Source: Acidobacteria bacterium UBA7540 (GTDB lineage: Bacteria; Acidobacteriota; Terriglobia; UBA7540). Taken from it: a stretch of 21,397 nucleotides of DNA. The DNA is taken from NCBI GenBank assembly GCA_002478145.1, contig DLMI01000224.1, forward strand, positions 20,094-41,490, given 5' to 3'. A program made the translations under genes and the position numbers. Below, piece by piece: positions 1 through 7,194 of this stretch (position 1 is its first letter; each line of letters opens with the position of its first letter). The notes under the pieces were generated by a model. The model was not told the DNA's origin and made no database searches. It worked only from the letters and a program-made list of their open reading frames with translations.

Positions 1-447
1 CCCTTCGTGCAACTTGGGAATTCCAAAGTGGAGGCGTCGTTTGCTGACTATCGGACCTACCTGTACAACGGCCAGGTCATCGACCACCAGACGCACCTGG
101 GGTTTGACCTGGCGGTTGTCCAGCACACTCCGGTAGTGGCCGCCAACGATGGGAGGGTGATTTACGTGGGCTTTTTCGGCATATACGGCAATGTCGTGGT
201 GATTGACCACGGCTGCGGCTTGCAGAGCTTTTATGCCCATTTGAGCTCGTTTGATGTGAAGGAAGGTGAAGAGGTAAAACACGGACAAGTGATCGCGCAC
301 AGTGGCCAGACCGGGCTGGCTGGCGGCGACCATCTGCACTTCACCATGCTGCTGGATGGAATCCCCGTCAATCCGGTTGAATGGTGGGACCCGCACTGGA
401 TCCACGACCGCATTGAAGCAAAGCTGCAGCCTTATCACTCGGAGTGA
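1..447 (+). CDS. M23-family metallopeptidase, C-terminal part (5' end outside window)
   Basis: This is a peptidoglycan endopeptidase of the M23 (LytM/lysostaphin-like) family, which would cut peptide cross-links in the cell envelope. The frame is open to base 1, so the GTG at 7 is probably internal and the true start lies upstream. Numbering from that GTG, the zinc-site motif HLGFD has His30 and Asp34. YAHL follows near residue 77 and the terminal HLHF motif near 110, which together give the full ligand and catalytic set. The glycine-rich stretch LGIYGN-like (FGIYGNVVVIDHG) and the VNPVEWWDP tail are typical of M23 domains. Only the catalytic domain is visible, and any N-terminal membrane or coiled-coil region is missing. 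The gene converges on the nucleoside hydrolase gene, and its stop codon lies inside a heptamer repeat array. The family call is firm; the exact bond cleaved is unknown. Confidence 0.9.
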   Translation, partial: PFVQLGNSKVEASFADYRTYLYNGQVIDHQTHLGFDLAVVQHTPVVAANDGRVIYVGFFGIYGNVVVIDHGCGLQSFYAHLSSFDVKEGEEVKHGQVIAHSGQTGLAGGDHLHFTMLLDGIPVNPVEWWDPHWIHDRIEAKLQPYHSE

Positions 448-522
448 CGAGTGACGAGTGACGAGCCAACCAACCGACCTCAATTGTTCTTGCTTGTCAC
501 TTGTCACTCGTCACTTGTCACT
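442..522. repeat. Inverted heptanucleotide arrays (GAGTGAC)3 and (GTCACTY)4
   Basis: Three tandem GAGTGAC units (442-462, plus a partial unit to 465) start in the last sense codon and stop of the M23 gene. Four GTCACTT/C units follow at 496-522. The two arrays are reverse complements, so transcripts from either side could fold into a long hairpin with a loop of about 30 nt between the two convergent genes. There is no U-tract, so this is not a classical intrinsic terminator. Heptanucleotide tandem repeats are known in cyanobacteria (STRR sequences). Confidence 0.85.
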
Positions 523-532
523 GAAGTTTGGA

Positions 533-553
533 ACCTGGCACCTGACACCTGTT
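533..553. repeat. Third heptamer array, ACCTGNN x3
   Basis: The units ACCTGGC, ACCTGAC and ACCTGTT lie in tandem with an exact 7-bp period, ending just before the nucleoside hydrolase stop codon. Together with the arrays at 442-522, this makes most of the spacer between the two convergent genes period-7 repeat. Confidence 0.7.
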
Positions 554-554
554 C

Positions 555-1481
555 TTAAGGCGCCACCCGGCTCAAATAAAACTCGATGAACCTCTTGGGA
601 TCCGTGCGCATCCCCACCGTAGCGTTCGCGGGCTTGCCTTCGACGACTCGAGTGAATCCTTGCGCATCAACCTCGATGGCCAACTGTTGAGTCTCGCCCA
701 GGCTTGGGTCGATGAGCATAGCCACCGCCATGGGGTCAAACAAAGTCGGAGTCTCGTTGCCCCAGAGGTGGTAGAGAATCGTCAGGGCGCTGGTGAGCGG
801 GGTGAGATGAGTGAAGACGCGGCGGCGTCCGGCGGGGTCGAGTTGCAGCATGGCCGTGACGTCGAGCGGGGCCACCAGGAGAGGCACACCGGATGAAAAC
901 ACGGTCTGTGCCGCTTCGGGGTTCGACTTGATGTTCCACTCCGCTTCGGGCTTCGAATCCGGCGCATAACCGCGAGCGATTGATCCGCCCATCAGGGCGA
1001 TGAGTTTGATCTGCTTCGCCACGGAAGGGTCGGATTTCAGTAGAGCGGCTACATTGGTCAGTTCCCCGATGGCGATGATCGTGACTCTGCCGGGCCGCCG
1101 GTTGATTTCACTCTTCATGAAATCAACTGCTCCACTCCTGTGCAAGGCGGAACTGGTGAAGCCATTCGCCCAGCGCGTCTGGTCAATCGGCTGGGGCTTT
1201 CCAGGCTCGCCTGCATAAACCGGCACCTTGCGCCAAGTTCCGCCCGCTTCCCAAAGCAGTTTGGCGGCAAGGCGTGCTCGCGCCTGGGTGTCGCCAGCCA
1301 CGGTGGTTACGCCCAGGAGTTCTAACTCGGGGCTATTGATAACGAGCGCCAGGGCGAACGCATCGTCAATGTCCGTGCCAATGTCGGTATCGAGGATGAT
1401 CGGGACTCTTGATGGCGCAGCAGGAAGGGAAGTCACGGCGAATGCAAAACCAACCAACAGTACTTGGATCAGATTCTGCAT
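555..1481 (-). CDS. Nucleoside hydrolase (inosine/uridine-preferring family), probably exported
   Basis: This 308-residue protein would hydrolyse the N-glycosidic bond of ribonucleosides to base plus ribose. The family signature is clear: LDTDIGTDIDDA at residues 30-41 holds the calcium-binding aspartates. WNIKSNPEAA (ribose contacts) and FDPMAV near residue 250 follow. In the best-studied enzymes the aspartate of that last motif is preceded by a catalytic His; here it is Phe, so leaving-group activation may differ and base specificity is uncertain. Residues 1-22 form a hydrophobic signal peptide ending in an alanine-rich cleavage region (SLPAAPS), which suggests a periplasmic or secreted enzyme. 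The gene starts 7 bp after the transporter gene on the same strand, so the two are almost certainly co-transcribed. The ATG at 1481 has only a weak Shine-Dalgarno sequence, consistent with translational coupling. Confidence 0.9.
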   Translation of the reverse strand: MQNLIQVLLVGFAFAVTSLPAAPSRVPIILDTDIGTDIDDAFALALVINSPELELLGVTTVAGDTQARARLAAKLLWEAGGTWRKVPVYAGEPGKPQPIDQTRWANGFTSSALHRSGAVDFMKSEINRRPGRVTIIAIGELTNVAALLKSDPSVAKQIKLIALMGGSIARGYAPDSKPEAEWNIKSNPEAAQTVFSSGVPLLVAPLDVTAMLQLDPAGRRRVFTHLTPLTSALTILYHLWGNETPTLFDPMAVAMLIDPSLGETQQLAIEVDAQGFTRVVEGKPANATVGMRTDPKRFIEFYLSRVAP

Positions 1482-1488
1482 ATGAACA

Positions 1489-2478
1489 TCACTTCACCAC
1501 CGGCGCCAGCGCCACGCACACAAGGCCGATGATAAAAAGGGCAAACATTAGCGCCAGCAGCCGCCTGGTGGTTGCATCGGCGCCTTTGAATTCCTTCCAA
1601 ACGAACACGCCCCAGATCGTGCCGACCATCGTCGAGCCCTGGCCGAGTGCGTAGGAGGCTGCGGGCCCGACCATCTTGGCGTACGATGCAACGAAGTTGG
1701 AAATCGTGCCCACCCCCCAGAACATGCCGCCAAAGATGCCCCAGAAGTGCCACGCCCCGGTTCCGCGAAAATAGTCCCCGACCGAAACCGGAGGTCCCGA
1801 AACCGGCCTCCGCATTAAGACATAATTCACCGGAAAATTAGAAACCAGCACTCCGAGAGCAAAGACGAAGGCCACGGTGTACGGACCAAGATGATTCTCT
1901 CCTTTGATAGCCTTGGCGACGAAAGGATAGAACAGTCCCATCACCACACCGCCCAGCAGGCTGATTGCGATCCCTTTAACGCTCACGGTCTGATCCTTCG
2001 TCTGCCTTCGGTAGGCCAGAGCGTCCAGCAAAATTGCCAAGCACACCAAGGCAATGCCTCCAAAAAGCATCAACGGATTGCCTTTTGGCGTGATGATGTA
2101 ATTCAAGATCGAGCCCACCACCAGCGCCACCCCGACCCCGATCGGGAAGGCCACAGCCATGCCCGCAAGGGCGATAGCTGCCACGATCAGGATATTGCCG
2201 AGGTTGAAGACGATGCCGCCGAGGAAAGCGAGCAGCAAGTGATGACCATCCGCAGCCCGGAGGTTTTGAATAAAGCTATCCGGGCTGGCAGGAGCCGTGC
2301 GCCCCAGCGTAAATCCCAGGATCAGGGCCATCAACAAGATGCCCCAAACATAATCCCAATAGAACAACTCAACGCGCCAGCTTTTGCAAAGCTTTTGAGT
2401 ATTGGCCCAACTGCCCCAGCAAATCATGCTGAGAACGATCATGGAGAGCGCGACCGCATAAACGGCGGGTATGAACAT
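1489..2478 (-). CDS. DMT-superfamily permease, ureide permease/GRP sugar transporter-like
   Basis: This 329-residue integral membrane protein has about ten hydrophobic segments, starting at residues 5-24. The N-terminal segment contains the CWGSWANTQKL motif, followed by an aromatic WDYVWG loop and a repeated glycine-rich helix pattern (GGIVFNLGNILIVAAIA). This matches the bacterial branch related to ureide permeases and glucose/ribose uptake proteins, which import small polar solutes with a cation. The substrate cannot be read from sequence. Placement directly before a nucleoside hydrolase suggests ribose, a nucleoside or a ureide (inference). The ATG at 2478 is supported by a GGGAGGT Shine-Dalgarno sequence (complement at 2488-2494). 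It sits between the oxidoreductase gene (53-bp gap) and the hydrolase gene (7-bp gap), the middle of a three-gene operon. Confidence 0.8.
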   Translation of the reverse strand: MFIPAVYAVALSMIVLSMICWGSWANTQKLCKSWRVELFYWDYVWGILLMALILGFTLGRTAPASPDSFIQNLRAADGHHLLLAFLGGIVFNLGNILIVAAIALAGMAVAFPIGVGVALVVGSILNYIITPKGNPLMLFGGIALVCLAILLDALAYRRQTKDQTVSVKGIAISLLGGVVMGLFYPFVAKAIKGENHLGPYTVAFVFALGVLVSNFPVNYVLMRRPVSGPPVSVGDYFRGTGAWHFWGIFGGMFWGVGTISNFVASYAKMVGPAASYALGQGSTMVGTIWGVFVWKEFKGADATTRRLLALMFALFIIGLVCVALAPVVK

Positions 2479-2531
2479 AGTAAGTTGACCTCCCGGGGCG
2501 GGTTCCGCATCAGCCCGCGCGGTTAGCGATC

Positions 2532-3563
2532 TTACTCCGGCATGGTGATGGGCACCGTCCGGCCTTCGCGCGCCGACTGATAGATGGCCTCCATCACGGC
2601 CACGTCGCGCATACCCTGGACGCCATTCGGCTCGGGCTCGCGGTTTCGGTGGATCGAGTCGGCAAAGGCATCAAGCTCCAGCGCCAGCTCGTCAATGACC
2701 TTGAACTTTTTCTCGAACCACCGCTCACCGGTCTTGCCGAATAGACAGCGCTCTTGGTCATACTGATACGCCGGGTTGAGGGCCGCCCAGCCTTTCTCAC
2801 CGTGGACCTGCAAAAACGACGACTGCGCGGCGCTGAAGCTCGCGGTGGCCTGCGCCACCAGCCCGTGCGGGAAGTTCAGCCGGAAGGCGATGTTCTCATC
2901 CACCTTGCTGAATGTCTCGGGATCGGTCGTCCACTGATACGCCGAGGCTTCCAGGGGTTCCTCGCCCACAAGCCAGCGTATGGTGTTCACGCAGTAAACT
3001 CCCACGTCCGGCAGTGCGCCGCCGCCCGCGAGCTTGGGATCGAGATGCCACGAGCCAGGCTTCCCCCGACCGCGGATAACAATCCCGAAAGCCGAATGAA
3101 TGTATTTCAGCCGCCCGAGTCTCCCGCTCGTGATCAGTTTCTTGAGCTCGAGACTGGCAGGCTCAAAATACTTCCGGTAGGCAATCATCAGGCGAACGTC
3201 GGAAGCGCGGCAGGCCGCCAGCATCTGACGGCACTCTTCCACCGAATTTGCCATGGGCTTTTCGCAAAGCACATGCTTGGCGGCGTTTGCAGCCTGCACT
3301 GCGTAGTGGGCGTGCGAGCCGTTGTTGGTGGCAATGTAGACGGCCTCAACCTGCGGATTGCTAAAGCAGGCTGGCAACTCCTCGTACGTGTAAAAGGCCC
3401 CAGCGTGGAACTTCGTGGCAAGGCGCTTGGCCTTGGGCTTGTCACCACTCACCAGGGCCACCAGCTTTGCCTTCTTGCTGTGCCGGAAGCCGGGCAAGAT
3501 CGCGCCTTGTGCAAATCCCCCTAATCCAATCACGGCATATCCAACGGGTTTGAAAGCTGCCAT
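2532..3563 (-). CDS. Gfo/Idh/MocA-family NAD(P)-dependent oxidoreductase
   Basis: This 343-residue protein has the two-domain layout of the glucose-fructose oxidoreductase/inositol dehydrogenase family, which oxidises or reduces sugars and polyols. The N-terminal Rossmann fold opens with the dinucleotide-binding GLGGFAQG at residues 13-20. The family lysine motif CEKPMA lies near residue 100. LPDVGVYCVN near 185 corresponds to the catalytic D-x-G-x-H/Y region, with Tyr in the His position. No signal peptide is seen, so it is likely cytoplasmic. The start at 3563 is preceded by AAAGGAGG with a short 3-nt spacer. It is the first gene of the minus-strand operon with the permease and nucleoside hydrolase. 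That context suggests it acts on the imported or released sugar, but the substrate is not determined. Confidence 0.9.
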   Translation of the reverse strand: MAAFKPVGYAVIGLGGFAQGAILPGFRHSKKAKLVALVSGDKPKAKRLATKFHAGAFYTYEELPACFSNPQVEAVYIATNNGSHAHYAVQAANAAKHVLCEKPMANSVEECRQMLAACRASDVRLMIAYRKYFEPASLELKKLITSGRLGRLKYIHSAFGIVIRGRGKPGSWHLDPKLAGGGALPDVGVYCVNTIRWLVGEEPLEASAYQWTTDPETFSKVDENIAFRLNFPHGLVAQATASFSAAQSSFLQVHGEKGWAALNPAYQYDQERCLFGKTGERWFEKKFKVIDELALELDAFADSIHRNREPEPNGVQGMRDVAVMEAIYQSAREGRTVPITMPE

Positions 3564-3597
3564 AAACCTCCTTTACTGGACTCGAAATGAAGGAAGA

Positions 3598-3626
3598 ATA
3601 CTTCCCGACTTTGGCTGCGCTGTCAA
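3598..3626 (-). promoter_or_regulatory. Probable sigma-70-type promoter of the oxidoreductase-permease-hydrolase operon
   Basis: On the minus strand there is a perfect -35 TTGACA (complement of 3621-3626), then 17 bp, then a weak -10 AAGTAT (complement of 3598-3603). This predicts a 5' leader of about 25-30 nt before the ATG at 3563. An alternative -10, TATTCT, lies 20 bp from the -35. Confidence 0.4.
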
Positions 3627-3724
3627 GCCTGTGAGCGTTCAGGTAGTGTCCTAATTGAACTTTCGACTCTCGACGGCTCGCGGTGTGACCGAAGCCATCG
3701 CCCAGGAGAGGATAAAACGCCCGC

Positions 3725-3751
3725 TTGACTTTAACTCCCCGCAGGTATACA
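3725..3751 (+). promoter_or_regulatory. Weak candidate promoter for the small gene at 3798
   Basis: TTGACT at 3725-3730 and TATACA at 3746-3751 are separated by a short 15-bp spacer. A second AT-rich box, TATATAAC, lies at 3765-3772. These are upstream of the 3798 gene, whose ATG has a GAGAGG Shine-Dalgarno-like sequence. The spacing is suboptimal. Confidence 0.25.
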
Positions 3752-3797
3752 AAGCGAACATAGGTATATAACTCCATCCGGAAAAGAGAGGTCGCTC

Positions 3798-4166
3798 ATG
3801 AAGCCACAACCCCCGTGGGAAGATGAGTCGGGTGTACTAGTTCTAAGGCTTTACAAGTCAGATAAGTACGGTCCCTGGCTTAAGGACGTGAACAAAGCAC
3901 ACTTGCATCCCGATTGGCCTCGAATCGTGGTGCTGGACCTGTCGGCCGACCAGTTTAAGGAGTTTGATCAGAACTCCTTGGCATTTGCCAAGAAGTATAA
4001 CCTGTTTCCTGAACAGCCGATATTGTGGACTTCGCCTTGCGCCAAGCCGCCTATCGGTGAAGGTATTCCGCGGGCGGCAGAGTCATCGCGCTATACACTG
4101 GTAGGGGTCCACGGTAGTTTCAGTATGTTTGCTTGCGCAGCGTGCCCCCAAAGTTTTATACGGTGA
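3798..4166 (+). CDS. Uncharacterised small protein (122 aa)
   Basis: I do not recognise this protein. It is 122 residues, without a signal peptide or membrane segment. The N-terminal half is acidic and aromatic (WEDESGVLVLRLYKSDKYG), and a central segment (RIVVLDLSADQFKEF) reads like a beta strand plus helix. The C-terminal part is cysteine-bearing (SPCAKPP, FACAACP). ATG at 3798 is preceded by GAGAGG at a sensible spacing. Codon composition looks protein-like and no better frame competes on either strand. It stands alone between two minus-strand genes. A six-base inverted pair (AGTGTC at 3645-3650, GACACT at 4165-4170) brackets it, so it might be cargo or a remnant of a small mobile element. 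It could also be the surviving part of a longer protein. Confidence 0.55.
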   Translation: MKPQPPWEDESGVLVLRLYKSDKYGPWLKDVNKAHLHPDWPRIVVLDLSADQFKEFDQNSLAFAKKYNLFPEQPILWTSPCAKPPIGEGIPRAAESSRYTLVGVHGSFSMFACAACPQSFIR

Positions 4167-4352
4167 CACTGCCCCAGGGAAATAATCGGGGCCTGACGTG
4201 GCCACCGGGGCGTTGGACGTCAGTTGGCTGAACGCGGGGCGCAAGTCACCCTGGGATTTTCAGGGGAAAGTTCGCTCGATTGCGCGGCGGATGTGGCGGC
4301 CCCGGACCGAGTTGGAAGTGTGCTCAGTGGAGAAAGTCCTTCCGAAGAGTTT

Positions 4353-6725
4353 CTATGGCGGGAGGCCGAGCCGACGCATGAGATCCTGGAAGGCCGGATC
4401 GGACCGAACAGAATCGAAAGCCGGCTCGACCTTGAGCCGTGTCAGGTATTGATCACGGTCTGCGTAGGCCGTTTCCAGCCAAGCAAGTCCCTGCTTCTTT
4501 TCCCCCAGGCCAAGATGGATTTGTGCGAATAAGGACGCGGGTACATAGCTTCGCCTGGTGCGCGCGGACAATTCATTTAGCGCCTTGCGCGCCGCGGCTT
4601 GGTTGCCCGCCAGGGCCTGGGCCCGTGCAAGGCCCACAGCCCGGTTCAAATCGTTGCCAGAAAGGTTTACCGCTCTTTGACACTCTGCGATGGCTTTCTC
4701 GTACATCTTCTTGGCCAAATAGCTGAGCCCCAAGCAATCGTGGGCGTTGGCGAAATCAGGTTCCCGATCGACCATTTTGCCGCATTGTTCGACGGCTTGA
4801 TCGTAGCGACGGGCATAGTAGAACGTCCACCCGGCGGTGACCTGGGCCGGGATGGAAAGCGGGTCGAGCTCTTGTGCCCTGCGAGCTTCGGCCAAGGCCT
4901 CCTCGCCCCGCCCCATGGCCGACAGGTAAGCTGAATATATGCGATGTGCTTCCACATCGCCGGGGCTCAGTTCGAGCGCGCGCTTGAATTGTCCTTCGGC
5001 TTCCGGCCAGTTCCAATCCCCCAGGAACCGCACAGCCCCCAGCGAGGTGTGCGCCTCGGCCAAAGTGGGGTCAATCTCGAGGGCTTTGAGCGCATACTGC
5101 TTCGCTTGGGGCATGGCCACGCGTGGGGGCAGTGCATCCGTCGACCAGTAATAATCGGCCAAGCCGGCGTAAGCGGAAGCGTAATTCGGATCTATCTGCG
5201 CCGCCTGTTCGAAGTATTGCCGGGCCTGCTGCCTCTCCTGCTCAGTCCCCTTATGCCAGTGATAGCGGCCTTTAAGATAAGCGTCGTAAGCGGCGGGGAT
5301 GACCGGGGGCGCGTGGGTGAGGCGGGCTCGTTCTTGCTGTGTCACGGCGATTCTGATTTCATCTGCAATAGCGCTGGCAACATCACCCTGCAGCTTCAGC
5401 ACGTCTCGCCCGTCGCGCTCGTAACTTTGGGCCCACAGATGCTTGTCGGTTGACCCCTGAATTAGCTGCGCGGTGATGCGTATGCGGTTGCCGGAGCTCA
5501 ACACCGAACCTTCGATCACCGCATCCACGCTCAGTTCTCGCGCGATCTGCGGTAGAGGCTTTCGCGTGCCCTTGTACTGCATCATCGTGGTCCGCGAGAT
5601 CACCCGGAGGGCGCTGATTTGGGAGAGATCTGCAATCAACTGATCGGTCATCCCATCGGCGAAGTAATCCTTCTGGAGATCCCCGGAAAAATTCTGGAGC
5701 GGTAAAACTGCCAGCGACTGAATGCGTCCCGGACCGCTCCTGCTTGCTTGCTGTTCCCACCATCTCCCCACACTCAAACCAACGACAATCGCTGACAGCA
5801 CCACGGCTAAGGCGGTTGCCACGCCTGGATGTCGCCGCCAAATCGGCAATCGCCGCACAGCCGTCCCCGATCGCGGAACCTCGATTGTTGCCAACTGCCG
5901 TAGATCTACTTCCAGTTCTGCGGCGGACTGGTAGCGATTTTCCGGCTCCTTCTGTAGGCACTTCAGAATGATCCGCTCCAGTTCCGGAGAGATGCTGGCA
6001 TTCACCGCACGGGGTGGAACGGCCGCCTGGTGCAAGATGGCGTCCGTCAACCGGGGCGCTACTCCATCCCGAAATGCCCGCTGGCCGGTCGCCATCTCGT
6101 ACAGCACAGCACCCGCTGAGTAGAGGTCACTTCGAGCGTCAGCAGGTTCAGACCGTAGCTGCTCAGGCGCCATGTAGGGCAAGGTCCCTACCACGCCTTG
6201 ACCCCCGGTCGTGCTTTCAGTTGTGACATTATGTTTAGACGATTCCCTCGTCACCCTCAACGACTTTGCAATTCCGAAGTCGAGTATCTTCAGTCGCCCG
6301 TCAGGGGTGGTGCGCAAGTTGCTTGGCTTAAGGTCGCAATGTACGATCCCCTGGCTATGCGCAGCCGCCAACCCGTTGGCCAACTGTACCCCAAGCCGCG
6401 CGATCTCCCTCTCCGGCATCGGCCCCTGGGCCAAGCGATCGCTTAGGGTGACCCCGGGGACGTACTCCACGACAAGAAACTCTGCGCCGTCCTTACTGCC
6501 CAATTCGAAAAGGATTTCGATGTTAGGATGATTAAGTTTAGAAAGTGCTTGCGCTTCTTTGCGCAGGCGCTTGCGGACAGATTCGTCGGGCACCAGACTA
6601 GGGGGCAGTACCTTTACTGCCACCTCCCGTCCTAGCCGTTCGTCTCGGGCTCGATAGACTTCGCCCATTCCGCCGGCACCTATTTTTTCGAGAATACGGT
6701 AGTGGCCAAGTGTTTGGCCGATCAT
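4353..6725 (-). CDS. Membrane Ser/Thr protein kinase with TolB/FlgO-like domain and TPR repeats (non-RD)
   Basis: This 790-residue receptor-like kinase has a cytoplasmic PknB-type kinase domain at about 1-280. It shows the Gly-rich loop IGAGGMGEV (15-23), the VAVK lysine (K38), the catalytic loop HCDLKPSN (129-136), DFG (149-151) and APE (YMAPEQL). A single transmembrane helix (about 298-318) follows a basic stretch (RRLPIWRRH). Next comes a TolB/FlgO-like domain (about 332-470, starting LAVLPLQNFSGD) and then at least six TPR-like repeats to the C-terminus, probably outside the cytoplasm. The HRD arginine is replaced by Cys130, making it a non-RD kinase. Its start is MIGQTLGHYRIL, the usual opening of this family; the RBS is weak (TAGGGG). 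A strong promoter lies directly upstream. It is a paralogue of the kinase at 12638. Ligand and targets are unknown. Confidence 0.92.
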   Translation of the reverse strand: MIGQTLGHYRILEKIGAGGMGEVYRARDERLGREVAVKVLPPSLVPDESVRKRLRKEAQALSKLNHPNIEILFELGSKDGAEFLVVEYVPGVTLSDRLAQGPMPEREIARLGVQLANGLAAAHSQGIVHCDLKPSNLRTTPDGRLKILDFGIAKSLRVTRESSKHNVTTESTTGGQGVVGTLPYMAPEQLRSEPADARSDLYSAGAVLYEMATGQRAFRDGVAPRLTDAILHQAAVPPRAVNASISPELERIILKCLQKEPENRYQSAAELEVDLRQLATIEVPRSGTAVRRLPIWRRHPGVATALAVVLSAIVVGLSVGRWWEQQASRSGPGRIQSLAVLPLQNFSGDLQKDYFADGMTDQLIADLSQISALRVISRTTMMQYKGTRKPLPQIARELSVDAVIEGSVLSSGNRIRITAQLIQGSTDKHLWAQSYERDGRDVLKLQGDVASAIADEIRIAVTQQERARLTHAPPVIPAAYDAYLKGRYHWHKGTEQERQQARQYFEQAAQIDPNYASAYAGLADYYWSTDALPPRVAMPQAKQYALKALEIDPTLAEAHTSLGAVRFLGDWNWPEAEGQFKRALELSPGDVEAHRIYSAYLSAMGRGEEALAEARRAQELDPLSIPAQVTAGWTFYYARRYDQAVEQCGKMVDREPDFANAHDCLGLSYLAKKMYEKAIAECQRAVNLSGNDLNRAVGLARAQALAGNQAAARKALNELSARTRRSYVPASLFAQIHLGLGEKKQGLAWLETAYADRDQYLTRLKVEPAFDSVRSDPAFQDLMRRLGLPP

Positions 6726-6752
6726 GGAGGGAAACCCCTACTTCCGATGTGG

Positions 6753-6782
6753 ATTTTAGGTTAGACCGGCAAGCCATGTCAA
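6753..6782 (-). promoter_or_regulatory. Sigma-70-type promoter of the first kinase gene
   Basis: The minus strand carries a perfect TTGACA -35 (complement of 6777-6782), an 18-bp spacer and a TAAAAT -10 (complement of 6753-6758). It lies about 28 bp upstream of the kinase ATG, giving a leader of about 20 nt. The -35 and -10 flanks resemble those of the other kinase promoter at 12564-12592. Confidence 0.65.
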
Positions 6783-7008
6783 CGCATAGGCGGACGAGTC
6801 GGCTTGCGGTTTCTTCCTCGGCGAGCAGGCAAGGCGCCGAAGCCATTTCGTTTCGGCACAGTGCGGGCACGCATCCGAGCTGAGGATCAGAATTCAGGAG
6901 TTGCGTATTTGCCAAAAGTGGGTAGCGCACAGCCTGGTTCTCCAGAGACTCTGGAGCTTGTGCGCGTGCAATGGGGCGTATGATCGGCTTTCATGTCCTG
7001 CAAAAGCA

Positions 7009-7031
7009 GGAGTCAGAAGTCAGGAGTCAGA
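7009..7031. repeat. Heptamer array AGTCAGN x3
   Basis: AGTCAGA, AGTCAGG and AGTCAGA lie in tandem at 7011-7031 with a period of 7 bp, in the 469-bp spacer between the first kinase and the EF-G2 gene. Apart from this array, the kinase promoter (6753-6782) and the terminator (7111-7150), I see nothing in 6726-7194. Confidence 0.7.
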
Positions 7032-7110
7032 ATGAAGAGCATCTGGTCCCCACTTTGTGCTCCCGGCTTCGTGCTTTCCGCTTTCTGCTCACCGCCTGGG
7101 TCCTCCTGCC

Positions 7111-7150
7111 CAAGCAAAAGCCGCAGAGTCTCCGAAGAACGAGACTCTGC
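7111..7150 (-). terminator. Intrinsic terminator after the EF-G2 gene
   Basis: A perfect 10-bp inverted repeat, GCAGAGTCTC (7123-7132) and GAGACTCTGC (7141-7150), has an 8-nt loop. Read on the minus strand it is followed by GGCTTTTGCTT, a modest T-rich tract. It lies 45 bp past the stop codon of the EF-G2 gene, the right place and orientation for a Rho-independent terminator. Confidence 0.75.
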
Positions 7151-7194
7151 TCCACCGGCTACAGGCTCCGCAGGTCAAAGGGGTTGCTGTCTCT

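Noticed and set aside
442..553. CRISPR array
   Set aside because: The repeats are 7 bp in direct tandem without spacers, and no cas gene is present.
2754..3524. 256-codon plus-strand ORF
   Set aside because: It is antisense to the Gfo/Idh/MocA gene, whose motifs are unambiguous; long shadow frames are common in G+C-rich genes.
4640..4665. tRNA-like T-loop (GGTTCAAATC)
   Set aside because: It lies inside the kinase coding sequence and no acceptor or anticodon stem can be formed around it.
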